A program made the position numbers and the translations under genes. A DNA stretch of 64,000 bases, from contig JAJQJQ010000036.1 of the NCBI GenBank assembly GCA_028622995.1, positions 2,356,001 through 2,420,000 on the forward strand, written 5' to 3'. Position 1 is the stretch's first letter, and every line of letters starts with the position of its first letter. Shown piece after piece: positions 1 through 13,900 of the stretch. Below the pieces are notes generated by a model, which was not told the origin of the DNA, did no database searches, and saw nothing but the letters and a program-made list of their open reading frames with translations. Source of the DNA: Panagrolaimus kolymaensis. Lineage: Eukaryota > Nematoda > Chromadorea > Rhabditida > Panagrolaimidae.

Positions 1-3000
1 GATTGAATCTAAATTTTACAAAAAATTTCTAAAACGCAGGTTTCAATAGTATTGATATGCCTGGATCGAACCAAACTAATTTTTCTTGCAGTAATATTAT
101 TTTTATAATTTATTAAAGCGTTTCATTGTTGAAAGATTGAATCTAAATTTTACAAACTATTTCTAAAACGCAGGTTTCAATAGTTTTGATATGCCTGGAT
201 CGAACCAAACTAATTTTTCTTGCAGTAATATTATTTTTATAATTTATTAAAGCGTTTCATTGTTGAAAGATTGAATCTAAATTTTACAAACTATTTCTAA
301 AACGCAGGTTTCAATAGTTTTGATATGCCTGGATCGAACCAAACTAATTTTTCTTGCAGTAATATTATTTTTATAATTTATTAAAGCGTTTCATTGTTGA
401 AAGATTGAATCTAAATTTTACAAAAAATTTCTAAAACGCAGGTTTCAATAGTATTGATATGCCTGGATCGAACCAAACTAATTTTTCTTGCAGTAATATT
501 ATTTTTATAATTTATTAAAGCGTTTCATTGTTGAAAGATTGAATCTAAATTTTACAAAAAATTTCTAAAACGCAGGTTTCAATAGTTTTGATATGCCTGG
601 ATCGAACCAAACTAATTTTTCTTGCAGTAATATTATTTTTATAATTTATTAAAGCGTTTCATTGTTGAAAGATTGAATCTAAATTTTACAAAAAATTTCT
701 AAAACGCAGGTTTCAATAGTATTGATATGCCTGGATCGAACCAAACTAATTTTTCTTGCAGTAATATTATTTTTATAATTTATTAAAGCGTTTCATTGTT
801 GAAAGATTGAATCTAAATTTTACAAACTATTTCTAAAACGCAGGTTTCAATAGTTTTGATATGCCTGGATCGAACCAAACTAATTTTTCTTGCAGTAATA
901 TTATTTTTATAATTTATTAAAGCGTTTCATTGTTGAAAGATTGAATCTAAATTTTACAAAAAATTTCTAAAACGCAGGTTTCAATAGTATTGATATGCCT
1001 GGATCGAACCAAACTAATTTTTCTTGCAGTAATATTATTTTTATAATTTATTAAAGCGTTTCATTGTTGAAAGATTGAATCTAAATTTTACAAAAAATTT
1101 CTAAAACGCAGGTTTCAATAGTATTGATATGCCTGGATCGAACCAAACTAATTTTTCTTGCAGTAATATTATTTTTATAATTTATTAAAGCGTTTCATTG
1201 TTGAAAGATTGAATCTAAATTTTACAAACTATTTCTAAAACGCAGGTTTCAATAGTTTTGATATGCCTGGATCGAACCAAACTAATTTTTCTTGCAGTAA
1301 TATTATTTTTATAATTTATTAAAGCGTTTCATTGTTGAAAGATTGAATCTAAATTTTACAAAAAATTTCTAAAACGCAGGTTTCAATAGTATTGATATGC
1401 CTGGATCGAACCAAACTAATTTTTCTTGCAGTAATATTATTTTTATAATTTATTAAAGCGTTTCATTGTTGAAAGATTGAATCTAAATTTTACAAACTAT
1501 TTCTAAAACGCAGGTTTCAATAGTTTTGATATGCCTGGATCGAACCAAACTAATTTTTCTTGCAGTAATATTATTTTTATAATTTATTAAAGCGTTTCAT
1601 TGTTGAAAGATTGAATCTAAATTTTACAAAAAATTTCTAAAACGCAGGTTTCAATAGTATTGATATGCCTGGATCGAACCAAACTAATTTTTCTTGCAGT
1701 AATATTATTTTTATAATTTATTAAAGCGTTTCATTGTTGAAAGATTGAATCTAAATTTTACAAACTATTTCTAAAACGCAGGTTTCAATAGTTTTGATAT
1801 GCCTGGATCGAACCAAACTAATTTTTCTTGCAGTAATATTATTTTTATAATTTATTAAAGCGTTTCATTGTTGAAAGATTGAATCTAAATTTTACAAAAA
1901 ATTTCTAAAACGCAGGTTTCAATAGTATTGATATGCCTGGATCGAACCAAACTAATTTTTCTTGCAGTAATATTATTTTTATAATTTATTAAAGCGTTTC
2001 ATTGTTGAAAGATTGAATCTAAATTTTACAAAAAATTTCTAAAACGCAGGTTTCAATAGTTTTGATATGCCTGGATCGAACCAAACTAATTTTTCTTGCA
2101 GTAATATTATTTTTATAATTTATTAAAGCGTTTCATTGTTGAAAGATTGAATCTAAATTTTACAAAAAATTTCTAAAACGCAGGTTTCAATAGTATTGAT
2201 ATGCCTGGATCGAACCAAACTAATTTTTCTTGCAGTAATATTATTTTTATAATTTATTAAAGCGTTTCATTGTTGAAAGATTGAATCTAAATTTTACAAA
2301 AAATTTCTAAAACGCAGGTTTCAATAGTTTTGATATGCCTGGATCGAACCAAACTAATTTTTCTTGCAGTAATATTATTTTTATAATTTATTAAAGCGTT
2401 TCATTGTTGAAAGATTGAATCTAAATTTTACAAAAAATTTCTAAAACGCAGGTTTCAATAGTATTGATATGCCTGGATCGAACCAAACTAATTTTTCTTG
2501 CAGTAATATTATTTTTATAATTTATTAAAGCGTTTCATTGTTGAAAGATTGAATCTAAATTTTACAAAAAATTTCTAAAACGCAGGTTTCAATAGTATTG
2601 ATATGCCTGGATCGAACCAAACTAATTTTTCTTGCAGTAATATTATTTTTATAATTTATTAAAGCGTTTCATTGTTGAAAGATTGAATCTAAATTTTACA
2701 AACTATTTCTAAAACGCAGGTTTCAATAGTTTTGATATGCCTGGATCGAACCAAACTAATTTTTCTTGCAGTAATATTATTTTTATAATTTATTAAAGCG
2801 TTTCATTGTTGAAAGATTGAATCTAAATTTTACAAACTATTTCTAAAACGCAGGTTTCAATAGTTTTGATATGCCTGGATCGAACCAAACTAATTTTTCT
2901 TGCAGTAATATTATTTTTATAATTTATTAAAGCGTTTCATTGTTGAAAGATTGAATCTAAATTTTACAAAAAATTTCTAAAACGCAGGTTTCAATAGTAT

Positions 3001-6000
3001 TGATATGCCTGGATCGAACCAAACTAATTTTTCTTGCAGTAATATTATTTTTATAATTTATTAAAGCGTTTCATTGTTGAAAGATTGAATCTAAATTTTA
3101 CAAAAAATTTCTAAAACGCAGGTTTCAATAGTTTTGATATGCCTGGATCGAACCAAACTAATTTTTCTTGCAGTAATATTATTTTTATAATTTATTAAAG
3201 CGTTTCATTGTTGAAAGATTGAATCTAAATTTTACAAAAAATTTCTAAAACGCAGGTTTCAATAGTATTGATATGCCTGGATCGAACCAAACTAATTTTT
3301 CTTGCAGTAATATTATTTTTATAATTTATTAAAGCGTTTCATTGTTGAAAGATTGAATCTAAATTTTACAAACTATTTCTAAAACGCAGGTTTCAATAGT
3401 TTTGATATGCCTGGATCGAACCAAACTAATTTTTCTTGCAGTAATATTATTTTTATAATTTATTAAAGCGTTTCATTGTTGAAAGATTGAATCTAAATTT
3501 TACAAAAAATTTCTAAAACGCAGGTTTCAATAGTATTGATATGCCTGGATCGAACCAAACTAATTTTTCTTGCAGTAATATTATTTTTATAATTTATTAA
3601 AGCGTTTCATTGTTGAAAGATTGAATCTAAATTTTACAAAAAATTTCTAAAACGCAGGTTTCAATAGTATTGATATGCCTGGATCGAACCAAACTAATTT
3701 TTCTTGCAGTAATATTATTTTTATAATTTATTAAAGCGTTTCATTGTTGAAAGATTGAATCTAAATTTTACAAACTATTTCTAAAACGCAGGTTTCAATA
3801 GTTTTGATATGCCTGGATCGAACCAAACTAATTTTTCTTGCAGTAATATTATTTTTATAATTTATTAAAGCGTTTCATTGTTGAAAGATTGAATCTAAAT
3901 TTTACAAAAAATTTCTAAAACGCAGGTTTCAATAGTATTGATATGCCTGGATCGAACCAAACTAATTTTTCTTGCAGTAATATTATTTTTATAATTTATT
4001 AAAGCGTTTCATTGTTGAAAGATTGAATCTAAATTTTACAAACTATTTCTAAAACGCAGGTTTCAATAGTTTTGATATGCCTGGATCGAACCAAACTAAT
4101 TTTTCTTGCAGTAATATTATTTTTATAATTTATTAAAGCGTTTCATTGTTGAAAGATTGAATCTAAATTTTACAAAAAATTTCTAAAACGCAGGTTTCAA
4201 TAGTATTGATATGCCTGGATCGAACCAAACTAATTTTTCTTGCAGTAATATTATTTTTATAATTTATTAAAGCGTTTCATTGTTGAAAGATTGAATCTAA
4301 ATTTTACAAACTATTTCTAAAACGCAGGTTTCAATAGTTTTGATATGCCTGGATCGAACCAAACTAATTTTTCTTGCAGTAATATTATTTTTATAATTTA
4401 TTAAAGCGTTTCATTGTTGAAAGATTGAATCTAAATTTTACAAAAAATTTCTAAAACGCAGGTTTCAATAGTATTGATATGCCTGGATCGAACCAAACTA
4501 ATTTTTCTTGCAGTAATATTATTTTTATAATTTATTAAAGCGTTTCATTGTTGAAAGATTGAATCTAAATTTTACAAAAAATTTCTAAAACGCAGGTTTC
4601 AATAGTTTTGATATGCCTGGATCGAACCAAACTAATTTTTCTTGCAGTAATATTATTTTTATAATTTATTAAAGCGTTTCATTGTTGAAAGATTGAATCT
4701 AAATTTTACAAAAAATTTCTAAAACGCAGGTTTCAATAGTATTGATATGCCTGGATCGAACCAAACTAATTTTTCTTGCAGTAATATTATTTTTATAATT
4801 TATTAAAGCGTTTCATTGTTGAAAGATTGAATCTAAATTTTACAAACTATTTCTAAAACGCAGGTTTCAATAGTTTTGATATGCCTGGATCGAACCAAAC
4901 TAATTTTTCTTGCAGTAATATTATTTTTATAATTTATTAAAGCGTTTCATTGTTGAAAGATTGAATCTAAATTTTACAAACTATTTCTAAAACGCAGGTT
5001 TCAATAGTTTTGATATGCCTGGATCGAACCAAACTAATTTTTCTTGCAGTAATATTATTTTTATAATTTATTAAAGCGTTTCATTGTTGAAAGATTGAAT
5101 CTAAATTTTACAAAAAATTTCTAAAACGCAGGTTTCAATAGTATTGATATGCCTGGATCGAACCAAACTAATTTTTCTTGCAGTAATATTATTTTTATAA
5201 TTTATTAAAGCGTTTCATTGTTGAAAGATTGAATCTAAATTTTACAAAAAATTTCTAAAACGCAGGTTTCAATAGTTTTGATATGCCTGGATCGAACCAA
5301 ACTAATTTTTCTTGCAGTAATATTATTTTTATAATTTATTAAAGCGTTTCATTGTTGAAAGATTGAATCTAAATTTTACAAAAAATTTCTAAAACGCAGG
5401 TTTCAATAGTATTGATATGCCTGGATCGAACCAAACTAATTTTTCTTGCAGTAATATTATTTTTATAATTTATTAAAGCGTTTCATTGTTGAAAGATTGA
5501 ATCTAAATTTTACAAAAAATTTCTAAAACGCAGGTTTCAATAGTTTTGATATGCCTGGATCGAACCAAACTAATTTTTCTTGCAGTAATATTATTTTTAT
5601 AATTTATTAAAGCGTTTCATTGTTGAAAGATTGAATCTAAATTTTACAAAAAATTTCTAAAACGCAGGTTTCAATAGTATTGATATGCCTGGATCGAACC
5701 AAACTAATTTTTCTTGCAGTAATATTATTTTTATAATTTATTAAAGCGTTTCATTGTTGAAAGATTGAATCTAAATTTTACAAACTATTTCTAAAACGCA
5801 GGTTTCAATAGTTTTGATATGCCTGGATCGAACCAAACTAATTTTTCTTGCAGTAATATTATTTTTATAATTTATTAAAGCGTTTCATTGTTGAAAGATT
5901 GAATCTAAATTTTACAAACTATTTCTAAAACGCAGGTTTCAATAGTTTTGATATGCCTGGATCGAACCAAACTAATTTTTCTTGCAGTAATATTATTTTT

Positions 6001-6742
6001 ATAATTTATTAAAGCGTTTCATTGTTGAAAGATTGAATCTAAATTTTACAAAAAATTTCTAAAACGCAGGTTTCAATAGTATTGATATGCCTGGATCGAA
6101 CCAAACTAATTTTTCTTGCAGTAATATTATTTTTATAATTTATTAAAGCGTTTCATTGTTGAAAGATTGAATCTAAATTTTACAAAAAATTTCTAAAACG
6201 CAGGTTTCAATAGTATTGATATGCCTGGATCGAACCAAACTAATTTTTCTTGCAGTAATATTATTTTTATAATTTATTAAAGCGTTTCATTGTTGAAAGA
6301 TTGAATCTAAATTTTACAAAAAATTTCTAAAACGCAGGTTTCAATAGTTTTGATATGCCTGGATCGAAAAAAACATAAATTTCCTTGCTGTATTTTCATT
6401 TTTATAATTAAAGAAAGCGTTTCATTGTTGAAAGATTGAATCTAAATTTTACAAAAAATTTCTAAAACGCAGGTTTCAATAGTATTGATATGCCTGGATC
6501 GAACCAAACTAATTTTTCTTGCAGTAATATTATTTTTATAATTTATTAAAGCGTTTCATTGTTGAAAGATTGAATCTAAATTTTACAAACTATTTCTAAA
6601 ACGCAGGTTTCAATAGTTTTGATATGCCTGGATCGAACCAAACTAATTTTTCTTGCAGTAATATTATTTTTATAATTTATTAAAGCGTTTCATTGTTGAA
6701 AGATTGAATCTAAATTTTACTAAAAATTTCTAAAACGCAGGT
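1..6742. repeat. 134 bp satellite array, left block
   Basis: About 50 head-to-tail copies of a 134 bp monomer; the first ends at 134 and the next starts at 135 with GATTGAATCT. Two linked variant positions distinguish subtypes: ACAAAAAATTTC or ACAAACTATTTC, and CAATAGTATTG or CAATAGTTTTG. The subtypes often alternate but not strictly. One type B monomer, in which the segment after GGATCGAA is replaced, sits near 6361-6420. No coding potential, promoter or RNA gene was seen. The last monomers run into the LTR-like element at 6743, leaving CAGGT as target duplication. Confidence 0.98.
6738..6742. repeat. Target site duplication (left) of the LTR-like element
   Basis: CAGGT here is repeated directly after the element at 7935-7939. 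The uninterrupted satellite monomer has a single CAGGT at this point (AACGCAGGTTTC), so the five bases were duplicated at insertion. Confidence 0.85.
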
Positions 6743-6934
6743 TGTAAAATATAGGAAATTTAAGTCCTTTGGTTTCAATATTTATTAAGCACAGATCGGC
6801 CGATCGGCTGTTTACATTTCGATGGATAGTTCACAAGTGAAGAAAATGCTTGCTTCGACGCTCTTTTTAACGGAGAGCGATGAAGCAGCAATAAAAAGGA
6901 TGTTTTGGGAATGCATCGCTGCCGCGATCGCACA
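6743..6934. repeat. Terminal direct repeat, left copy (LTR-like)
   Basis: 192 bp, starting TGTAAAATATAGG and ending ATCGCACA, with TG/CA termini. It appears identical to 7743-7934. It contains the 12 bp perfect palindrome GATCGGCCGATC and is richer in GC than the surrounding satellite. Confidence 0.85.
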
Positions 6935-7120
6935 CTCCCGACAAAAAGAAGAGAAAAGTTTAACAATATGTTTGGGTTAGTAACAATTTCAAACGATATG
7001 AAATGTTTCAAAAGTTTTTCAAATAAAGTTACAATTTAAGTTTAGCTTATTTTTGGATTAAGGTTTTTTAACAAACAATCAAAAATTAGAGGAAGCAAAG
7101 TTAGTGACACCGGAATTTCA

Positions 7121-7703
7121 CTATCTGTTCTCATGACAGCGGCGTTGCCGAAATATCAATGGATCAACGGATGGCTCTAAGGAAGCAAAAATATCCACGA
7201 ATGACCAAGTATTTTTTGATGAAACTTTGCGGTTCACTATGTCCCATGATTGTTGTTCAGTAATATTAAAAGTATGTTGATGAGCAATAAATGGCATGAT
7301 GAAAATGATGTCAAAAGAAATCCAAGTTTCGGTGGCTAGGCATCTCAATCTCTCACGGAATTTAACGTATCCTTTCTAGCAATAGCCCATACATAAATGC
7401 CATTTCAAAGGCGAGGTAGTCAACTATCTTGATTCGTAACAGCGACCATTCAAAATAAACATTGAGATTTCTTTGACCATGAATAATTAACAACAATGTG
7501 AGACACATTTTTGGCGTAGACTCACAGATGTTTGATGTGGTCATTATTGCATAAATTAAGATAAAAATTAAGGAAATCGCAAATACCATGCAGCGATCCC
7601 TCCCGGCAAAAAAATAAGCGACGATGAAGTTAATGGTGAAAATTTTAGGTTTTTGACTTGTGAGGTAAAAAACACCATTAAATAGATGACAGTTTCGATA
7701 CAT
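7121..7703 (-). pseudogene. Fragment of an unidentified multi-pass membrane protein inside the LTR-like element
   Basis: On the - strand an ATG at 7703-7701 opens a frame of about 113 codons ending in TAA at 7362-7364. It has at least two strongly hydrophobic stretches, including one around the residues MVFAISLIFILIYAIM. A neighbouring frame (about 7370 down to 7121) continues with similar codon character, from VKFRERLRCLATETW onward, as if the two were once one gene separated by a frameshift or a lost splice. The hydrophobic segments followed by a charged LLLERIR-VKFRERL stretch recall the layout of insect chemoreceptors, but this is a weak impression by eye. It could equally be captured host DNA of another kind or a chance frame. 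There is no sign of retroelement domains. Confidence 0.3.
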
Positions 7704-7742
7704 ACACTGCTTTTTCAGCAATGCAGATGGCTAGAGCCCCCA

Positions 7743-7934
7743 TGTAAAATATAGGAAATTTAAGTCCTTTGGTTTCAATATTTATTAAGCACAGATCGGC
7801 CGATCGGCTGTTTACATTTCGATGGATAGTTCACAAGTGAAGAAAATGCTTGCTTCGACGCTCTTTTTAACGGAGAGCGATGAAGCAGCAATAAAAAGGA
7901 TGTTTTGGGAATGCATCGCTGCCGCGATCGCACA
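7743..7934. repeat. Terminal direct repeat, right copy (LTR-like)
   Basis: Copy of 6743-6934 at exactly 1000 bp distance with no difference seen. It is followed by the CAGGT target duplication at 7935-7939 and then ordinary satellite (TTTCAATAG). Confidence 0.85.
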
Positions 7935-10900
7935 CAGGTTTCAATAGTTTTGATATGCCTGGATCGAACCAAACTAATTTTTCTTGCAGTAATATTATTT
8001 TTATAATTTATTAAAGCGTTTCATTGTTGAAAGATTGAATCTAAATTTTACAAACTATTTCTAAAACGCAGGTTTCAATAGTTTTGATATGCCTGGATCG
8101 AACCAAACTAATTTTTCTTGCAGTAATATTATTTTTATAATTTATTAAAGCGTTTCATTGTTGAAAGATTGAATCTAAATTTTACAAAATATTTCTAAAA
8201 CGCAGGTTTCAATAGTTTTGATATGCCTGGATCGAACCAAACTAATTTTTCTTGCAGTAATATTATTTTTATAATTTATTAAAGCGTTTCATTGTTGAAA
8301 GATTGAATCTAAATTTTACAAACTATTTCTAAAACGCAGGTTTCAATAGTTTTGATATGCCTGGATCGAACCAAACTAATTTTTCTTGCAGTAATATTAT
8401 TTTTATAATTTATTAAAGCGTTTCATTGTTGAAAGATTGAATCTAAATTTTACAAAAAATTTCTAAAACGCAGGTTTCAATAGTATTGATATGCCTGGAT
8501 CGAACCAAACTAATTTTTCTTGCAGTAATATTATTTTTATAATTTATTAAAGCGTTTCATTGTTGAAAGATTGAATCTAAATTTTACAAAAAATTTCTAA
8601 AACGCAGGTTTCAATAGTATTGATATGCCTGGATCGAACCAAACTAATTTTTCTTGCAGTAATATTATTTTTATAATTTATTAAAGCGTTTCATTGTTGA
8701 AAGATTGAATCTAAATTTTACAAACTATTTCTAAAACGCAGGTTTCAATAGTTTTGATATGCCTGGATCGAACCAAACTAATTTTTCTTGCAGTAATATT
8801 ATTTTTATAATTTATTAAAGCGTTTCATTGTTGAAAGATTGAATCTAAATTTTACAAAAAATTTCTAAAACGCAGGTTTCAATAGTATTGATATGCCTGG
8901 ATCGAACCAAACTAATTTTTCTTGCAGTAATATTATTTTTATAATTTATTAAAGCGTTTCATTGTTGAAAGATTGAATCTAAATTTTACAAACTATTTCT
9001 AAAACGCAGGTTTCAATAGTTTTGATATGCCTGGATCGAACCAAACTAATTTTTCTTGCAGTAATATTATTTTTATAATTTATTAAAGCGTTTCATTGTT
9101 GAAAGATTGAATCTAAATTTTACAAACTATTTCTAAAACGCAGGTTTCAATAGTTTTGATATGCCTGGATCGAACCAAACTAATTTTTCTTGCAGTAATA
9201 TTATTTTTATAATTTATTAAAGCGTTTCATTGTTGAAAGATTGAATCTAAATTTTACAAAAAATTTCTAAAACGCGGGTTTCAATAGTTTTGATATGCCT
9301 GGATCGAAAAAAACATAAATTTCCTTGCTGTATTTTCATTTTTATAATTAAAGAAAGCGTTTCATTGTTGAAAGATTGAATCTAAATTTTACAAAAAATT
9401 TCTAAAACGCAGGTTTCAATAGTATTGATATGCCTGGATCGAACCAAACTAATTTTTCTTGCAGTAATATTATTTTTATAATTTATTAAAGCGTTTCATT
9501 GTTGAAAGATTGAATCTAAATTTTACAAACTATTTCTAAAACGCAGGTTTCAATAGTTTTGATATGCCTGGATCGAACCAAACTAATTTTTCTTGCAGTA
9601 ATATTATTTTTATAATTTATTAAAGCGTTTCATTGTTGAAAGATTGAATCTAAATTTTACAAACTATTTCTAAAACGCAGGTTTCAATAGTTTTGATATG
9701 CCTGGATCGAACCAAACTAATTTTTCTTGCAGTAATATTATTTTTATAATTTATTAAAGCGTTTCATTGTTGAAAGATTGAATCTAAATTTTACAAACTA
9801 TTTCTAAAACGCAGGTTTCAATAGTTTTGATATGCCTGGATCGAACCAAACTAATTTTTCTTGCAGTAATATTATTTTTATAATTTATTAAAGCGTTTCA
9901 TTGTTGAAAGATTGAATCTAAATTTTACTAAAAATTTCTAAAACGCAGGTTTCAATAGTTTTGATATGCCTGTATCGAACCAAACTAATTTTTCTTGCAG
10001 TAATATTATTTTTATAATTTATTAAAGCGTTTCATTGTTGAAAGATTGAATCTAAATTTTACTAAAAATTTCTAAAACGCAGGTTTCAATAGTTTTGATA
10101 TGCCTGGATCGAAAAAAATATAAATTTCCTTGCTGTATTTTCATTTTTATAATTAAAGAAAGCGTTTCATTGTTGAAAGATTGAATCTAAATTTTACAAA
10201 AAATTTCTAAAACGCAGGTTTCAATAGTATTGATATGCCTGGATCGAACCAAACTAATTTTTCTTGCAGTAATATTATTTTTATAATTTATTAAAGCGTT
10301 TCATTGTTGAAAGATTGAATCTAAATTTTACAAACTATTTCTAAAACGCAGGTTTCAATAGTTTTGATATGCCTGGATCGAACCAAACTAATTTTTCTTG
10401 CAGTAATATTATTTTTATAATTTATTAAAGCGTTTCATTGTTGAAAGATTGAATCTAAATTTTACAAACTATTTCTAAAACGCAGGTTTCAATAGTATTG
10501 ATATGCCTGGATCGAACCAAACTAATTTTTCTTGCAGTAATATTATTTTTATAATTTATTAAAGCGTTTCATTGTTGAAAGATTGAATCTAAATTTTACT
10601 AAAAATTTCTAAAACGCAGGTTTCAATAGTTTTGATATGCCTGGATCGAACCAAACTAATTTTTCTTGCAGTAATATTATTTTTATAATTTATTAAAGCG
10701 TTTCATTGTTGAAAGATTGAATCTAAATTTTACAAACTATTTCTAAAACGCAGGTTTCAATAGTTTTGATATGCCTGGATCGAACCAAACTAATTTTTCT
10801 TGCAGTAATATTATTTTTATAATTTATTAAAGCGTTTCATTGTTGAAAGATTGAATCTAAATTTTACAAACTATTTCTAAAACGCAGGTTTCAATAGTTT

Positions 10901-13900
10901 TGATATGCCTGGATCGAACCAAACTAATTTTTCTTGCAGTAATATTATTTTTATAATTTATTAAAGCGTTTCATTGTTGAAAGATTGAATCTAAATTTTA
11001 CAAACTATTTCTAAAACGCAGGTTTCAATAGTTTTGATATGCCTGGATCGAACCAAACTAATTTTTCTTGCAGTAATATTATTTTTATAATTTATTAAAG
11101 CGTTTCATTGTTGAAAGATTGAATCTAAATTTTACTAAAAATTTCTAAAACGCAGGTTTCAATAGTTTTGATATGCCTGGATCGAACCAAACTAATTTTT
11201 CTTGCAGTAATATTATTTTTATAATTTATTAAAGCGTTTCATTGTTGAAAGATTGAATCTAAATTTTACAAAAAATTTCTAAAACGCAGGTTTCAATAGT
11301 ATTGATATGCCTGGATCGAACCAAACTAATTTTTCTTGCAGTAATATTATTTTTATAATTTATTAAAGCGTTTCATTGTTGTAAGATTGAATCTAAATTT
11401 TACAAAAAATTTCTAAAACGCAGGTTTCAATAGTATTGATATGCCTGGATCGAACCAAACTAATTTTTCTTGCAGTAATATTATTTTTATAATTTATTAA
11501 AGCGTTTCATTGTTGAAAGATTGAATCTAAATTTTACAAACTATTTCTAAAACGCAGGTTTCAATAGTATTGATATGCCTGGATCGAACCAAACTAATTT
11601 TTCTTGCAGTAATATTATTTTTATAATTTATTAAAGCGTTTCATTGTTGAAAGATTGAATCTAAATTTTACAAACTATTTCTAAAACGCAGGTTTCAATA
11701 GTTTTGATATGCCTGGATCGAACCAAACTAATTTTTCTTGCAGTAATATTATTTTTATAATTTATTAAAGCGTTTCATTGTTGAAAGATTGAATCTAAAT
11801 TTTACTAAAAATTTCTAAAACGCAGGTTTCAATAGTTTTGATATGCCTGTATCGAACCAAACTAATTTTTCTTGCAGTAATATTATTTTTATAATTTATT
11901 AAAGCGTTTCATTGTTGAAAGATTGAATCTAAATTTTACTAAAAATTTCTAAAACGCAGGTTTCAATAGTTTTGATATGCCTGGATCGAACCAAACTAAT
12001 TTTTCTTGCAGTAATATTATTTTTATAATTTATTAAAGCGTTTCATTGTTGAAAGATTGAATCTAAATTTTACAAACTATTTCTAAAACGCAGGTTTCAA
12101 TAGTTTTGATATGCCTGGATCGAAAAAAATATAAATTTCCTTGCTGTATTTTCATTTTTATAATTAAAGAAAGCGTTTCATTGTTGAAAGATTGAATCTA
12201 AATTTTACAAAAAATTTCTAAAACGCAGGTTTCAATAGTATTGATATGCCTGGATCGAACCAAACTAATTTTTCTTGCAGTAATATTATTTTTATAATTT
12301 ATTAAAGCGTTTCATTGTTGAAAGATTGAATCTAAATTTTACAAAAAATTTCTAAAACGCAGGTTTCAATAGTTTTGATATGCCTGGATCGAAAAAAACA
12401 TAAATTTCCTTGCTGTATTTTCATTTTTATAATTAAAGAAAGCGTTTCATTGTTGAAAGATTGAATCTAAATTTTACAAAAAATTTCTAAAACGCAGGTT
12501 TCAATAGTATTGATATGCCTGGATCGAACCAAACTAATTTTTCTTGCAGTAATATTATTTTTATAATTTATTAAAGCGTTTCATTGTTGAAAGATTGAAT
12601 CTAAATTTTACTAAAAATTTCTAAAACGCAGGTTTCAATAGTTTTGATATGCCTGTATCGAACCAAACTAATTTTTCTTGCAGTAATATTATTTTTATAA
12701 TTTATTAAAGCGTTTCATTGTTGAAAGATTGAATCTAAATTTTACTAAAAATTTCTAAAACGCAGGTTTCAATAGTTTTGATATGCCTGGATCGAACCAA
12801 ACTAATTTTTCTTGCAGTAATATTATTTTTATAATTTATTAAAGCGTTTCATTGTTGAAAGATTGAATCTAAATTTTACTAAAAATTTCTAAAACGCAGG
12901 TTTCAATAGTTTTGATATGCCTGGATCGAACCAAACTAATTTTTCTTGCAGTAATATTATTTTTATAATTTATTAAAGCGTTTCATTGTTGAAAGATTGA
13001 ATCTAAATTTTACTAAAAATTTCTAAAACGCAGGTTTCAATAGTTTTGATATGCCTGGATCGAACCAAACTAATTTTTCTTGCAGTAATATTATTTTTAT
13101 AATTTATTAAAGCGTTTCATTGTTGAAAGATTGAATCTAAATTTTACTAAAAATTTCTAAAACGCAGGTTTCAATAGTTTTGATATGCCTGGATCGAACC
13201 AAACTAATTTTTCTTGCAGTAATATTATTTTTATAATTTATTAAAGCGTTTCATTGTTGAAAGATTGAATCTAAATTTTACTAAAAATTTCTAAAACGCA
13301 GGTTTCAATAGTTTTGATATGCCTGGATCGAACCAAACTAATTTTTCTTGCAGTAATATTATTTTTATAATTTATTAAAGCGTTTCATTGTTGAAAGATT
13401 GAATCTAAATTTTACTAAAAATTTCTAAAACGCAGGTTTCAATAGTTTTGATATGCCTGGATCGAACCAAACTAATTTTTCTTGCAGTAATATTATTTTT
13501 ATAATTTATTAAAGCGTTTCATTGTTGAAAGATTGAATCTAAATTTTACTAAAAATTTCTAAAACGCAGGTTTCAATAGTTTTGATATGCCTGGATCGAA
13601 CCAAACTAATTTTTCTTGCAGTAATATTATTTTTATAATTTATTAAAGCGTTTCATTGTTGAAAGATTGAATCTAAATTTTACTAAAAATTTCTAAAACG
13701 CAGGTTTCAATAGTTTTGATATGCCTGGATCGAACCAAACTAATTTTTCTTGCAGTAATATTATTTTTATAATTTATTAAAGCGTTTCATTGTTGAAAGA
13801 TTGAATCTAAATTTTACTAAAAATTTCTAAAACGCAGGTTTCAATAGTTTTGATATGCCTGGATCGAACCAAACTAATTTTTCTTGCAGTAATATTATTT

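Larger units (their letters stand above)
6743..7934 (-). mobile_element. Short LTR-retroelement-like insertion (non-autonomous)
   Basis: An 1192 bp insertion in the satellite with two identical 192 bp direct terminal repeats (6743-6934 and 7743-7934), each starting TG and ending CA, and a 5 bp target duplication CAGGT. These are hallmarks of LTR retroelements. The 808 bp interior has no gag, protease, RT or integrase, so any copying would have needed enzymes from elsewhere. The - strand is the likely sense: the interior on that strand begins TGGGGGCTCTAGCC directly after the repeat, a primer-binding-site-like start, and holds the only gene-like reading frames. No clear polypurine tract is visible on that side, so orientation is tentative. 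Identical repeats suggest a recent insertion or later homogenisation. Confidence 0.75.

Noticed and set aside
1..6742. Hammerhead ribozyme in the satellite monomer (as in some animal satellites)
   Set aside because: CGAAAC occurs in some monomers but there is no CTGATGA anywhere in the monomer on the + strand, and no matching helices were found.
6775..7011. 78-codon - strand frame in the left terminal repeat (and a 65-codon one in the right)
   Set aside because: It lies in the LTR-like repeat with no recognisable domain; most likely a chance frame.
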